Assembly (NCBI GenBank): GCA_017454815.1
Contig: JAFTCG010000067.1
Span: forward strand, 1-41,985
DNA: 41,985 nt
Origin: Clostridia bacterium
GTDB taxonomy: Bacteria > Bacillota > Clostridia > Oscillospirales > Acutalibacteraceae
Direction: 5' to 3'
The notes beneath the pieces were generated by a model. That model was not told the origin of the DNA, did not search any database, and was given only the letters and a program-made list of their open reading frames with translations. A program made the translations under genes and the position numbers. Position 1 is the stretch's first letter. Every line of letters starts with the position of its first letter. This document shows positions 15,634-23,993 of this stretch, piece by piece.

Positions 15634-16433
15634 TATCTCTCGAAAGTTTTTGCTTCCTGCCAAAGCTCCTCGAGCTTGTCGATGGGAGCGGACTTGATGT
15701 CGATGCTTCTATCCTGAGCGAACTGCTCGACCTTTGAAAAGCGGTTGATGAATTTATCTACCGACAGGTTGAGGCATTCCTCCGCGTCGCAGTCGATGAA
15801 CCTCGAAAGGTTTACGACCGTCATGAGCACGTCGCCGAGCTCTTCTTTGATGTGAGCCTTGTCCTTTTGGGCAACGGCTTCCTTCAGCTCTGCGATCTCC
15901 TCGTCGAGCTTGTCGTAAACGGGCTCGATCGTCCCCCAGTCAAAGCCGACCTTCTTCGCTTTGCCCTGCACCTTGGAGCTGCGCATCAGCGCCGGGAGCT
16001 CCTTTGGAACGCTGAGCATGGACTGCGTTGTGGTTTTGCGGTTTTTGGACTGATTCTTGATCTGCTCCCAGTTCGTCAGCACGTCGTCGACCGAATCGAC
16101 CCGGACGGTGCCGAAAACGTGGGGATGGCGTTCAACAAGCTTCTTGCACACTCCGTCGGTCACGTCGTCGATGGTGAAGACTCCCTTTTCGCTTTCCATC
16201 TGGGCGTGGAACACGACCTGCATCATCACGTCGCCGAGCTCCTCGCAGAGCAGGTCGGAATCCTTTTTGTTGATGGCTTCGATCACTTCGTACGTTTCCT
16301 CGATGAGGTTTGCCTTGATGCTCTCGTGGGTCTGCTCGGCGTCCCAGGGACAGCCGTCCTTCGCCCTGAGCCGACGCATTATCTGCACGAGATCGTCAAA
16401 ATTGTACTTTTCTTTAAACTCAAAATCAGCCAT
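15633..16433 (-). CDS. mazG: MazG nucleoside triphosphate pyrophosphohydrolase
   Basis: Hydrolyses nucleoside triphosphates to monophosphates plus pyrophosphate, clearing abnormal nucleotides. The 266 residues contain two MazG units, each with the metal-binding EExxD signature: EETYEVIEA / EELGDVMMQVVFHAQME in the first and EEIAELKEA / EELGDVLMTVVNLSRF in the second. CPWDAEQTHES near the start is also typical. Unlike Bacillus YabN, there is no fused N-terminal methylase domain. The ATG at 16433 has a GGTGG site; a GTG three codons earlier is possible. Lies between the flippase and hup. Confidence 0.92.
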   Translation of the reverse strand: MADFEFKEKYNFDDLVQIMRRLRAKDGCPWDAEQTHESIKANLIEETYEVIEAINKKDSDLLCEELGDVMMQVVFHAQMESEKGVFTIDDVTDGVCKKLVERHPHVFGTVRVDSVDDVLTNWEQIKNQSKNRKTTTQSMLSVPKELPALMRSSKVQGKAKKVGFDWGTIEPVYDKLDEEIAELKEAVAQKDKAHIKEELGDVLMTVVNLSRFIDCDAEECLNLSVDKFINRFSKVEQFAQDRSIDIKSAPIDKLEELWQEAKTFER

Positions 16434-16489
16434 TGGATCCACCCGGAAATCTCCATCGAATATGCTTTTTAGGAAACATCTTCCTTATT

Positions 16490-18274
16490 TTACCCCAAAA
16501 GTTTATATTTTTCAAGTACTTTTGCAATTTTTTCTCCTTTTGGAAGCATAATTATGTCATCTTTTGAGAGTGCGCGCAGGAAAAGCAGGCTCAAAGCGTA
16601 TGAAATCACTGCCAGACCTATTGCCACGACCGCCGCGACCGTCATGCCGTTGAGGTGGGAGGAGATGTCTCCGGCGGGCAGGATCCTTGAAATAAACTTA
16701 TACGATCCGAACGCAGTGAACGCGCAAATTGCGGAGCAGGCAAACGGTTTGATGAAAACGGACATGAGGTTTATCTTCGTCTTTGAAAGCTTCAAAAGGC
16801 ATACTGCCTCGACAATGCAGATCGAAGTGTAGCAGACTATCGTGCCGACAACGGCGCCGTTGATGTTGTATTTCGGGTTTGAGATGAAAACGATGTTACA
16901 AACGACCTTGATCACCGTGCCGCCGATGAGCGCCTTGACGGGGATATCTGCTCTGCCGATCGCCTGGAGCATATTGGTCACCGGAGTCGAGAGCGCGAAG
17001 AAAATCGTAGCGTATCCGCACGCCGCCATGATCGGGTAAGCGATGGGGATGAGGTTTTGCGAATTGGTTCCGCCGTAAACGAGCGTGAGTATCGGCTCGG
17101 CGAGCACAGCCATGCCGAATCCCGCCGGCAGAGCGATCAGCGAAACGATCCTGAAAGCGGATTCGATCGTCGATTTCACCTTCACCTTGTCCTGCATTGC
17201 GTAAGCGGACGATAGCGCAGGGATCGCGCTGATGCCCAACGACATGGTTATCGTCGGAATCAGGTTTTTGAAGTCCTGGGAAGCGAAGTAGCAGCCGTAG
17301 AGGTACGTCGCCGTGTCCTCCCGGAGCGTTCCGGAAGCATCTAAAGAAGCCTTGTACATGTTGTAGATCGCGTTGTAATCCTTTGAGATAGCTTTGGCAA
17401 GGCAATACTGTATCAAAGTCGCGTCGATGAGGTTTGAAATATTCAAAACGAGCGCGCTGATAACCATGGGGATAGCAAGCTTGATGAGGGTTACGGTCAC
17501 TTCTTTCCTAGTGTAAGGCGTTTCGGAATTGAGAAGCTGCGTTCTCGTGAAGCCGTCGCCTTTGAGCTTGAAGCGGATGCTCAGGTAGATGAATCCCATC
17601 ACCGTTCCAAGTGTTACGCCGAATATCGCCCCTGCCGCGGCGAAGGGATAGATCGCGCTGAGCGCTTCGTTCTTCGTTGCAACGGTTTTGCCGAAAACCG
17701 TCAGTCCGTTTTCAAATCTGGCAAGACCGTATTTCAGGATCAGGTAGGATAATGCAAGACCGATAATGAGCTTTCCCGTCGCCTCGACAACTTCCGAAAC
17801 GGCGGTCGGCTTCATGTTGCTCGTGCCCTCGTAATAACCTCTGTAGGTCGACATCATGCAGCAGAAGAATATCGCCGGAGCGATCATCAGGATGCAGTAA
17901 ATCGTCTGGGTGTTGTGGGCGATGTATTTTGAATACGGGTAAGCCACAAGAAGCAGTATCACCGTGCCGGCAAGCCCCGTGATGATGAACAGCCGCCTTG
18001 CGATCGTCCTGACCGCCTGGGCGTCCTTGAAGCGGTTTGTTGCAATATACTGGGAAACAAGCTTTGAAACGGCGATGGGAAGCCCCGCCATCGAGATCGC
18101 ATAGATCGGAGTATAAATCTGGTACGCCGAAGCAAAGTATCCCCTGCCGACTTCCCCTATCAGGATCGTCAGCGGCATCTTGTACAGCGCGCCGATCACT
18201 TTGACGATCGCGGTCGCTATGATCAAAACCATTGCGCCGTTGAGCATGTTCTGTTTCTGGTCGGGTTTCGACAT
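16490..18274 (-). CDS. MOP-superfamily lipid/polysaccharide flippase, SpoVB-like
   Basis: A 594-residue integral membrane protein with about 14 hydrophobic helices and no soluble domain. The N-terminal region KVIGALYKMPLTILIGEVGRGYFASAYQIY and the later PILTLVYGG and FALSTPVTNMLQAIGR segments match the SpoVB/MurJ-like branch of oligosaccharide and lipid II flippases. In Bacillus a homologue sits next to mazG at this locus and SpoVB is needed for spore cortex. That context favours a peptidoglycan-precursor or sporulation role, but the substrate is not shown. ATG at 18274 with AAGGTG upstream; GTG at 18286 is an alternative. Confidence 0.82.
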   Translation of the reverse strand: MSKPDQKQNMLNGAMVLIIATAIVKVIGALYKMPLTILIGEVGRGYFASAYQIYTPIYAISMAGLPIAVSKLVSQYIATNRFKDAQAVRTIARRLFIITGLAGTVILLLVAYPYSKYIAHNTQTIYCILMIAPAIFFCCMMSTYRGYYEGTSNMKPTAVSEVVEATGKLIIGLALSYLILKYGLARFENGLTVFGKTVATKNEALSAIYPFAAAGAIFGVTLGTVMGFIYLSIRFKLKGDGFTRTQLLNSETPYTRKEVTVTLIKLAIPMVISALVLNISNLIDATLIQYCLAKAISKDYNAIYNMYKASLDASGTLREDTATYLYGCYFASQDFKNLIPTITMSLGISAIPALSSAYAMQDKVKVKSTIESAFRIVSLIALPAGFGMAVLAEPILTLVYGGTNSQNLIPIAYPIMAACGYATIFFALSTPVTNMLQAIGRADIPVKALIGGTVIKVVCNIVFISNPKYNINGAVVGTIVCYTSICIVEAVCLLKLSKTKINLMSVFIKPFACSAICAFTAFGSYKFISRILPAGDISSHLNGMTVAAVVAIGLAVISYALSLLFLRALSKDDIIMLPKGEKIAKVLEKYKLLG

Positions 18275-18299
18275 CGGTTTTTGCACCTTCTCTCAGTTT

Positions 18300-19226
18300 T
18301 CAGAAGCCGACGAACTCCCGAAGAAGGGAATCCTGCGGTATTTTTTCTTTCGGGATCTCAGGGAATTTTTCAAGGCTGCGGATTAGTTTTTGCGCCTGAG
18401 ATCTGAACGGGCTTGATTTATCTATTTCGCGAAGCATCTTGATCGCGTCGTTTTTGAGGATGCACGGCTCGTAGAGGTGGATCGAATTAATCCTTGCGTC
18501 CGCAAGAAATCTGTAGGGGAACAGGTACTTTTCCTCGCCGGCGGTGACCTTCTGCCAAAGGTAGTAAGTGTTTTCGGGGGAGCTTGCTCTGAAATTGAAA
18601 TCCCTCACAAGTCTGCGGACAAAGCGCATATTTCTTTTATTTAATACTATGTGCCTGTTTTTGTCATATATTCTCGACGAGACGCTGACGTAAATCTTGA
18701 ACAGGTGCTCCGCAGGCAGTTTGTCGGTGATAACGGGGTTGAGGGCGTGAAGCCCCTCAAAGATGAGTACGTCGCCTTTGTCGAGCTTAATGTGGTGTTT
18801 TCCGGAATACCTGCGCTTGTTTATAAAATCAAACTCAGGCAAAAACGATTCCCTTTTTTCGATGAGCTCGGAGATACATTTTTCGATCAGCTCAATGTCG
18901 AGCGCATAGACGGTCTCAAAATCAGGCTCGCCGTTTTCGTCGACGGGGCCTGCGCCGGGGGTGAGATAAAAGTCATCCAAGGAGACAGTATACGCCTTAT
19001 GCCCCATTTTTTCAAGCTGTTTTTTGATTTTCCCCGCCGTCGTCGTCTTGCCCGAGGCACTTGGGCCTGCGAGCATAACTATCTCATGCCCGCCGTCCTC
19101 AACGATCCGGTTGCAAACGCTCTCGATGATGTTGTTATACCTGATTTCGCTTCTTTCGATGAGTTCGTCTGCGCATTCAAGCGCAAGAGAGCTTATGTAT
19201 TCGAGCTTGTTGTTGATCTTTGACAT
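18300..19226 (-). CDS. Uridine-kinase-like nucleoside kinase
   Basis: A 308-residue P-loop kinase of the phosphoribulokinase/uridine kinase family. Walker A GPSASGKTT is at 54-62, followed by the DDFY motif (SLDDFYLTPGAGP) and FEGLHALNP, typical of nucleoside kinases that bind uridine or a related base. Many clostridial relatives are about 550 residues with an N-terminal TGS/threonyl-tRNA-synthetase-like half; that half is absent here, so this is the short form. It starts 12 nt after hemZ. The exact substrate is inferred only. Confidence 0.8.
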   Translation of the reverse strand: MSKINNKLEYISSLALECADELIERSEIRYNNIIESVCNRIVEDGGHEIVMLAGPSASGKTTTAGKIKKQLEKMGHKAYTVSLDDFYLTPGAGPVDENGEPDFETVYALDIELIEKCISELIEKRESFLPEFDFINKRRYSGKHHIKLDKGDVLIFEGLHALNPVITDKLPAEHLFKIYVSVSSRIYDKNRHIVLNKRNMRFVRRLVRDFNFRASSPENTYYLWQKVTAGEEKYLFPYRFLADARINSIHLYEPCILKNDAIKMLREIDKSSPFRSQAQKLIRSLEKFPEIPKEKIPQDSLLREFVGF

Positions 19227-19238
19227 CGGATCCCTCCG

Positions 19239-20669
19239 TCATTTGCCGAAAAATTCTGAAATCTTCTGCTTTCTTTCGACGGTCTCTTCAAACCTGTCTA
19301 TATATTCATAAGGATATTTGAAGTTAAATATTCTTTCGATTTTTCCTGTTTTTCGGTCGTACAGCTTCGTCACTGCGCCCGCTCCGCAGGCGATGACCGT
19401 GCTGACTTCCTCCATCATGAGAATATTATATGCGCATTCTTTTCCTTTTTTGCACCAGCCGACGTTTTCAAGGTTCCCAAGAGACTTGCTCTGGCGGTAC
19501 ATATAATACGGCTCATATCCGCTTTCAAGCAGCCTTTTGTTAGCATATTCAACCATCATGTCGACGGTTTTTTCGTCTCGTCTTACCTTCCGGGAGTCGG
19601 TCACGAGAGTTGACGAGCGTTTCAGGCAGAGCGTGTGGACGGTCACGTTTTCGGGCGACAGCTCGATCGTCCTTTCGATGTTTTCGCAAAAGCTCTCATA
19701 GCTTTCGTCCTCGAGCCCTGCGATCAGGTCGGTGTTGATCGCGTCAAAGCCGAATTCTTTCGCAAGGGCGATCGCTTTGTAAAAATCGTCGCTCGTGTGG
19801 TTCCTGCCGATTTTTGCGAGTATTTCGTCGTTGAGAGTCTGGGCGTTGACGCTGATCCTGCCGACACCGAACTCTTTGAGAGCTTCAAGCTTTTCCCTGT
19901 CAACGGTGTCGGGTCTGCCGGCTTCGACGGTATATTCGACGTTATCGTCCAAATCAAAATTATCTCTAACGCATGAAAGAACCTTCCGAAGGTTCTGCGC
20001 CGACAGCGTGCTTGGAGTTCCTCCACCGAAATAAACGGCGTCGAGCCTGAGATCCGTGCTCCGGACTATCCTTCCGGACAGCTCTATCTCCCTGCAAAGA
20101 GCTTCAACGTAAGGGTCGACGAGCTTGTTCGTCCTCTCGACGCTGTGGGAGACGAAGGAGCAGTATTTGCACCTCGTCGGGCAAAACGGAATCGATATAT
20201 ACAGACAGCACGAATGGGAGTCCACTCGGCTGATAATTTTTTGTTCGTTTTCGGCAACGTCCGCGCAAAGTATCGCCTTATCGTGCGACACAAGATAGTT
20301 TTTTTCAAAAAACTCTATCGCCTTTTCCCTGCCGGATTTTTCGATCTCCGACCTCATCAGCTTTGTCGGTCTGATGCCTGTCAGGACGCCCCATTTCGGC
20401 TTCTTGCCGGTGAGACCGGACAGCACTTCAACGAGCATCCTCGCCATCTGCATTTCCGCATCGTCAAGGTCGTAACGGCAGCTTTTTACAGCGGACTTCG
20501 AATTGACAAAAGCTTTGACGGTGATGACGTTCTCCCTCAGGGAAGTAAAAACACGCTCGCCCGTTTCGTCGCTTTCGCGGACGGTTTTTATCTTCTCCTG
20601 CGAAAAAAATATCGTGCAGATCTTCTCCATCTCGTATTGAAACGGGTGATTGTCGACAACAAGGATCAT
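19239..20669 (-). CDS. hemZ: HemZ-type radical SAM coproporphyrinogen dehydrogenase
   Basis: A 476-residue radical SAM protein. CPTRCKYC (Cys163, 167, 170) binds the 4Fe-4S cluster, followed by YFGGGTPSTLSAQ and VEAGRPDT, typical of the HemN/HemZ family. The N-terminal 150 residues match HemZ rather than HemN or HemW (GVLTGIRPTKLM). By family it makes protoporphyrinogen or a related porphyrin anaerobically; HemZ function is poorly proven. I start at the ATG at 20669 (AGGA site, ATGA overlap with the preceding gene). The frame extends to 20990, but that part is Arg-rich antisense-like sequence inside the MBL gene and is rejected. Confidence 0.86.
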   Translation of the reverse strand: MILVVDNHPFQYEMEKICTIFFSQEKIKTVRESDETGERVFTSLRENVITVKAFVNSKSAVKSCRYDLDDAEMQMARMLVEVLSGLTGKKPKWGVLTGIRPTKLMRSEIEKSGREKAIEFFEKNYLVSHDKAILCADVAENEQKIISRVDSHSCCLYISIPFCPTRCKYCSFVSHSVERTNKLVDPYVEALCREIELSGRIVRSTDLRLDAVYFGGGTPSTLSAQNLRKVLSCVRDNFDLDDNVEYTVEAGRPDTVDREKLEALKEFGVGRISVNAQTLNDEILAKIGRNHTSDDFYKAIALAKEFGFDAINTDLIAGLEDESYESFCENIERTIELSPENVTVHTLCLKRSSTLVTDSRKVRRDEKTVDMMVEYANKRLLESGYEPYYMYRQSKSLGNLENVGWCKKGKECAYNILMMEEVSTVIACGAGAVTKLYDRKTGKIERIFNFKYPYEYIDRFEETVERKQKISEFFGK

Positions 20670-21301
20670 CTCATTTTCCTCATGTAGCGGTTGTTTTTTC
20701 TTTCCTTTTCGAGCGTCGTCATGATTCCGTGGCCGGGATAGAGCGTGTAGTCGCCCCTGAGCGCATAAAGCCTGTAAAGCGACATGAGCATCTCCTCGTC
20801 GCTTCCGCCGGGGAGATCTGTCCTGCCGTAAGTTCTGTAAAACATTGTGTCTCCCGTGAAAATACACCGTTCCTCTTCGCAAACAAAGCAGACGCTTCCC
20901 TTCGTGTGGCCGGGAGTGTACAAAACTTCGAGCGAGATGCCGCCGAAATTGATAACGTCGCCGTCGTTGAAAACCTTGTCCGGAGCGCACGGAACCTGAA
21001 GCCCCGGAGAAATGCGGTACATCAGGCTTTCTTTCTCGTCGATGAGGCAGTTTGCGTCGTGTTGATGTATCATTACCTGTGCGCCGGTGCTCTCTTTCAG
21101 GTAGGATACTCCGAGAATATGGTCGTAGTGGCCGTGCGTGAGGAGGATATATTTGACTTTCAGCTCGTTTTGACTGATCGTATCAACGAGCTTCTGGGTG
21201 TATTCGCCCGGGTCGATGACGACAGCTTCGTTCGTCTTTTCGTCCGTCACGACGTAGCAATTAGTGTCAACGTGCGCAAGATGCACCATGATTATCTTCA
21301 T
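20666..21301 (-). CDS. MBL-fold metallo-hydrolase (glyoxalase II-like)
   Basis: A 211-residue metallo-beta-lactamase fold protein with the metal motif THGHYDH (His56, His58, Asp60, His61), further ligands in [10 protein letters not shown] and FTGDTMF, and a last His in YPGHG. The small size matches YcbL/GloB2-like hydrolases that act on thioesters such as lactoyl-thiols. The reaction is inferred. Overlaps dtd by 4 bp and hemZ by 4 bp, so it is translationally coupled in the operon. Confidence 0.88.
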   Translation of the reverse strand: MKIIMVHLAHVDTNCYVVTDEKTNEAVVIDPGEYTQKLVDTISQNELKVKYILLTHGHYDHILGVSYLKESTGAQVMIHQHDANCLIDEKESLMYRISPGLQVPCAPDKVFNDGDVINFGGISLEVLYTPGHTKGSVCFVCEEERCIFTGDTMFYRTYGRTDLPGGSDEEMLMSLYRLYALRGDYTLYPGHGIMTTLEKERKNNRYMRKMR

Positions 21302-21765
21302 TGTTTATTCCCCTTTGCCCAGATGTCGGAATCAAGCACGATGGTTACGGGGCCGTCGTTTATCAGTTCAACCTTCATATCTGCTCCGAATTCGCCGTGC
21401 TCGACCTTTTTCACGCCGTTTTCCCTGAGCTTCTCCATAAAATACTCGTAAAGCTCTTCCGCTTCCTGCGGCCTTGCGCTCGAAAAGAAAGAAGGTCTGT
21501 TGCCCTTCTTGCAGTCGGCGCAGAGGGTGAACTGCGAGATCACAAGGGCTTCCCCGTCAACGTCTTTAAGCGACAGATTCATCCTGTCATTTTCGTCCTC
21601 AAAGATCCTCATGTCGGCGGTTTTGCGCGCGAGCAAATCGGCCTCATCCCTGCCGTCGCCTTCGACCACGCCGAGGAGGATGAGGAAACCTTTTTCGATT
21701 TTTCCTATGATGTTTCCGTCAACAGCAACCGAAGCTCTGCTGACTCTCTGGATCACACTTTTCAT
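21298..21765 (-). CDS. dtd: D-aminoacyl-tRNA deacylase
   Basis: Removes D-amino acids (and glycine) from mischarged tRNAs. The 155-residue protein starts [13 protein letters not shown] and shows both signatures: [17 protein letters not shown] (the SQFTL motif) and NDGPVTI (the cross-subunit proline motif, here GPV). It is immediately adjacent to the rel stop (no gap), a common Firmicutes arrangement, and overlaps the MBL gene by 4 bp. Confidence 0.95.
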   Translation of the reverse strand: MKSVIQRVSRASVAVDGNIIGKIEKGFLILLGVVEGDGRDEADLLARKTADMRIFEDENDRMNLSLKDVDGEALVISQFTLCADCKKGNRPSFFSSARPQEAEELYEYFMEKLRENGVKKVEHGEFGADMKVELINDGPVTIVLDSDIWAKGNKQ

Positions 21766-23970
21766 TCAGCTACCCGACCTTTCAACGCTCAAAACTCCAT
21801 TGACTTTTTCAAGCTTACCCATAACGCTTTTGAGGTGTTCCGTTCCGTTCACGGTGATGGAAACGAGGATCACGGCTTTGCCGTTTTTGATGTTTCGTTT
21901 GTTCATGGAATGGATCATAACGTGGATCGCCGCAAGCTGTCCCGACACGGCGGCGATAAGCCCGACCTGGTCGATGCAGACAAGCATAAGCGTTGCGGGA
22001 TAATCCTCTTTCTTCGTGCCGTCCCATTTGGCGTTGATCCACCTGTTGGGCTCGTTCGAAAGCCCTATATCCTGCGGGACGTTGGGGCAGTTTCGCTTAT
22101 GGATCGAAACGCCGTGACCCCTCGTGATGAAGCCGATAATGTCCTCTCCCGGGAGCGGGTTGCAGCACTTGGAAAACTTGACAAGACAGTTGTCGATACC
22201 CTCGACGATAACGCCTTCGCTGCTTCTCGGCTTTTTCTGTTCTTCCTGATTGACTGTCTGCGGAACCTCGGCGCTCGGCTGTGGCTGCCTGATTTTGAGG
22301 ATCTTGTTGTAATACTCTCTGATGTGCGGAACGAGCTTGGAGATCATTATTCCGCCGTAGCCGATCGAAGCATAAAAATCGTCGATGCTGTTGCATTTTT
22401 GCTTTTCCGCGAGAGCTTTGACGAACTGGTCGTATTCCTCCTGGGTCAGATGGATCTTGTTGCGGCGAAGCTCTCTTTCAAATTCTTCCCTGCCGTCGAC
22501 GATGTTTTCTTCTCTCTTTTCCTTCTTGAACCAAAGCCTGATCTTGTTTCTCGCCTGGGAGGTTTTGACGATCTTAAGCCAATCCCTGCTCGGGCCTTTG
22601 CCCTGCTGGGAGGAGGTGATGATGTTGATGATCTCGCCCGTCTTGACCTCGTGATAGATCGGCACGATCCTGCCGTCAACCTTCGCGCCAATCATCTTGT
22701 TTCCGACTGCCGAATGGATCGCGTAGGCAAAGTCGATGACCGTCGCCCCGGACGGGAGGGAGATAACGTCACCCTTGGGCGTGAAAGCAAAAACTTCCTC
22801 CGGGAAAAAGTCCGTCTTGATGGTAGAAACAATCTCCTCGACGTTGCCGGAGCCCTCCTGGCTTTCGAGGATCTGCCTGACCCACGTCAGGCGCTCGTCG
22901 ATTTTCGCCTTGGAGTTGGGACCGAGCTTGTATTTCCAGTGAGCTGCGATTCCGTATTCGGCGGTGTAATGCATATCCCACGTCCTGATCTGGACTTCAA
23001 AGGGAATGCCCTCTTTTTCGATGACAGTTGTGTGAAGCGACTGATACATATTCTGCTTCGGGGTCGAGATATAATCCTTGAATCTTCCCGCTATCGGCTG
23101 GAACATATCGTGTATGAGGCCGAGGCAGTTGTAGCAGTCGATGACGGAATCGACGATGATCCTGACGGCGTAGATGTCGTAGATCTCGCCAAAATTCTTG
23201 TTTTGCATATACATTTTCTTGTAAATGCCGTGAACGCTCTTGATCCTGCCGTCGATATGCGCCTTCGGGACGATTTTTACGACGCGTTCATATATGCGCT
23301 TTTTGATGCTTTCAAGAAACTCCAGCCTTGACTCGTTCTGGGCGGCAAGGGAGTTTTCGATCTCATGGTACGCCACGGGGTCAAGGTAGCTGATCGCAAG
23401 GTCTTCCAGCTCCTCTTTGACCGTCCTGATACCGAGGCGGTGGGCGATGGGGGCATAGATCTCCAGCGTTTCGAGCGCCTTGTCCCTTCGCTTCTGCTCG
23501 CGCATGAACTCGAGCGTTCTCATGTTGTGGAGTCTGTCGGCGAGCTTGATGATCATTACCCTGATGTCTTCCGCCATGGCAAGGAGCATCTTCCTGATGT
23601 TTTCCGCCTGGACTTCCGCCTTGTCCTTCGCTCCGATCGGGACTTTTCCGAGCTTTGTTACGCCGTCGACGAGGTTTGCAACGTCGTCGCCGAACTGCTT
23701 TCTTACGTCGTCAAGTGTGACCCCGGTGTCCTCGACCGTGTCGTGCAGGAGGGCGGCGACGATCGACTGGTGATCCATGCAAAGGTCTGCAAGGATCGAC
23801 GCAACGGCAACGGGATGGATGATATAAGGCTGCCCGGAATAACGCTTCTGATCTCCGTGAGCGTCGCGCGCGAGCTCGTAAGCCTTGTCGATCAGGGCGA
23901 TCTCTTCGTCGGAATACAGCGTGGTGATCTTCTCCCTGAGCTCCTTATAACCGTCGTTTTCGTAAGTCAT
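21766..23970 (-). CDS. rel: Bifunctional (p)ppGpp synthetase/hydrolase Rel
   Basis: Makes and degrades the stringent-response alarmone. The 734 residues give the full RSH order. The HD hydrolase (about 20-180) has an intact HD in LLHDTVED at 76-77. The synthetase (about 230-370) has the RFKD form of the loop (GRFKDYISTPKQN), typical of bifunctional Rel. A TGS domain (about 395-455, FAFTPKGDVISLPSG) and a C-terminal ACT domain (about 655-734) follow. An AAGGAGGGG site precedes the ATG at 23970. It starts 23 nt after recJ. Confidence 0.96.
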   Translation of the reverse strand: MTYENDGYKELREKITTLYSDEEIALIDKAYELARDAHGDQKRYSGQPYIIHPVAVASILADLCMDHQSIVAALLHDTVEDTGVTLDDVRKQFGDDVANLVDGVTKLGKVPIGAKDKAEVQAENIRKMLLAMAEDIRVMIIKLADRLHNMRTLEFMREQKRRDKALETLEIYAPIAHRLGIRTVKEELEDLAISYLDPVAYHEIENSLAAQNESRLEFLESIKKRIYERVVKIVPKAHIDGRIKSVHGIYKKMYMQNKNFGEIYDIYAVRIIVDSVIDCYNCLGLIHDMFQPIAGRFKDYISTPKQNMYQSLHTTVIEKEGIPFEVQIRTWDMHYTAEYGIAAHWKYKLGPNSKAKIDERLTWVRQILESQEGSGNVEEIVSTIKTDFFPEEVFAFTPKGDVISLPSGATVIDFAYAIHSAVGNKMIGAKVDGRIVPIYHEVKTGEIINIITSSQQGKGPSRDWLKIVKTSQARNKIRLWFKKEKREENIVDGREEFERELRRNKIHLTQEEYDQFVKALAEKQKCNSIDDFYASIGYGGIMISKLVPHIREYYNKILKIRQPQPSAEVPQTVNQEEQKKPRSSEGVIVEGIDNCLVKFSKCCNPLPGEDIIGFITRGHGVSIHKRNCPNVPQDIGLSNEPNRWINAKWDGTKKEDYPATLMLVCIDQVGLIAAVSGQLAAIHVMIHSMNKRNIKNGKAVILVSITVNGTEHLKSVMGKLEKVNGVLSVERSGS

Positions 23971-23993
23971 ACCGTTCCCCTCCTTATACTTTT

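Noticed and set aside
20670..20990. Long N-terminal extension of HemZ
   Set aside because: The extra 107 residues are Arg-rich out-of-frame translation of the MBL gene; the ATG at 20669 has a ribosome site and matches the family start.
21301..23331. A 676-codon open frame on the plus strand
   Set aside because: It is antisense to rel, whose domains and motifs are complete on the minus strand; codon bias keeps the opposite frame open. No ribosome site or recognisable domain.
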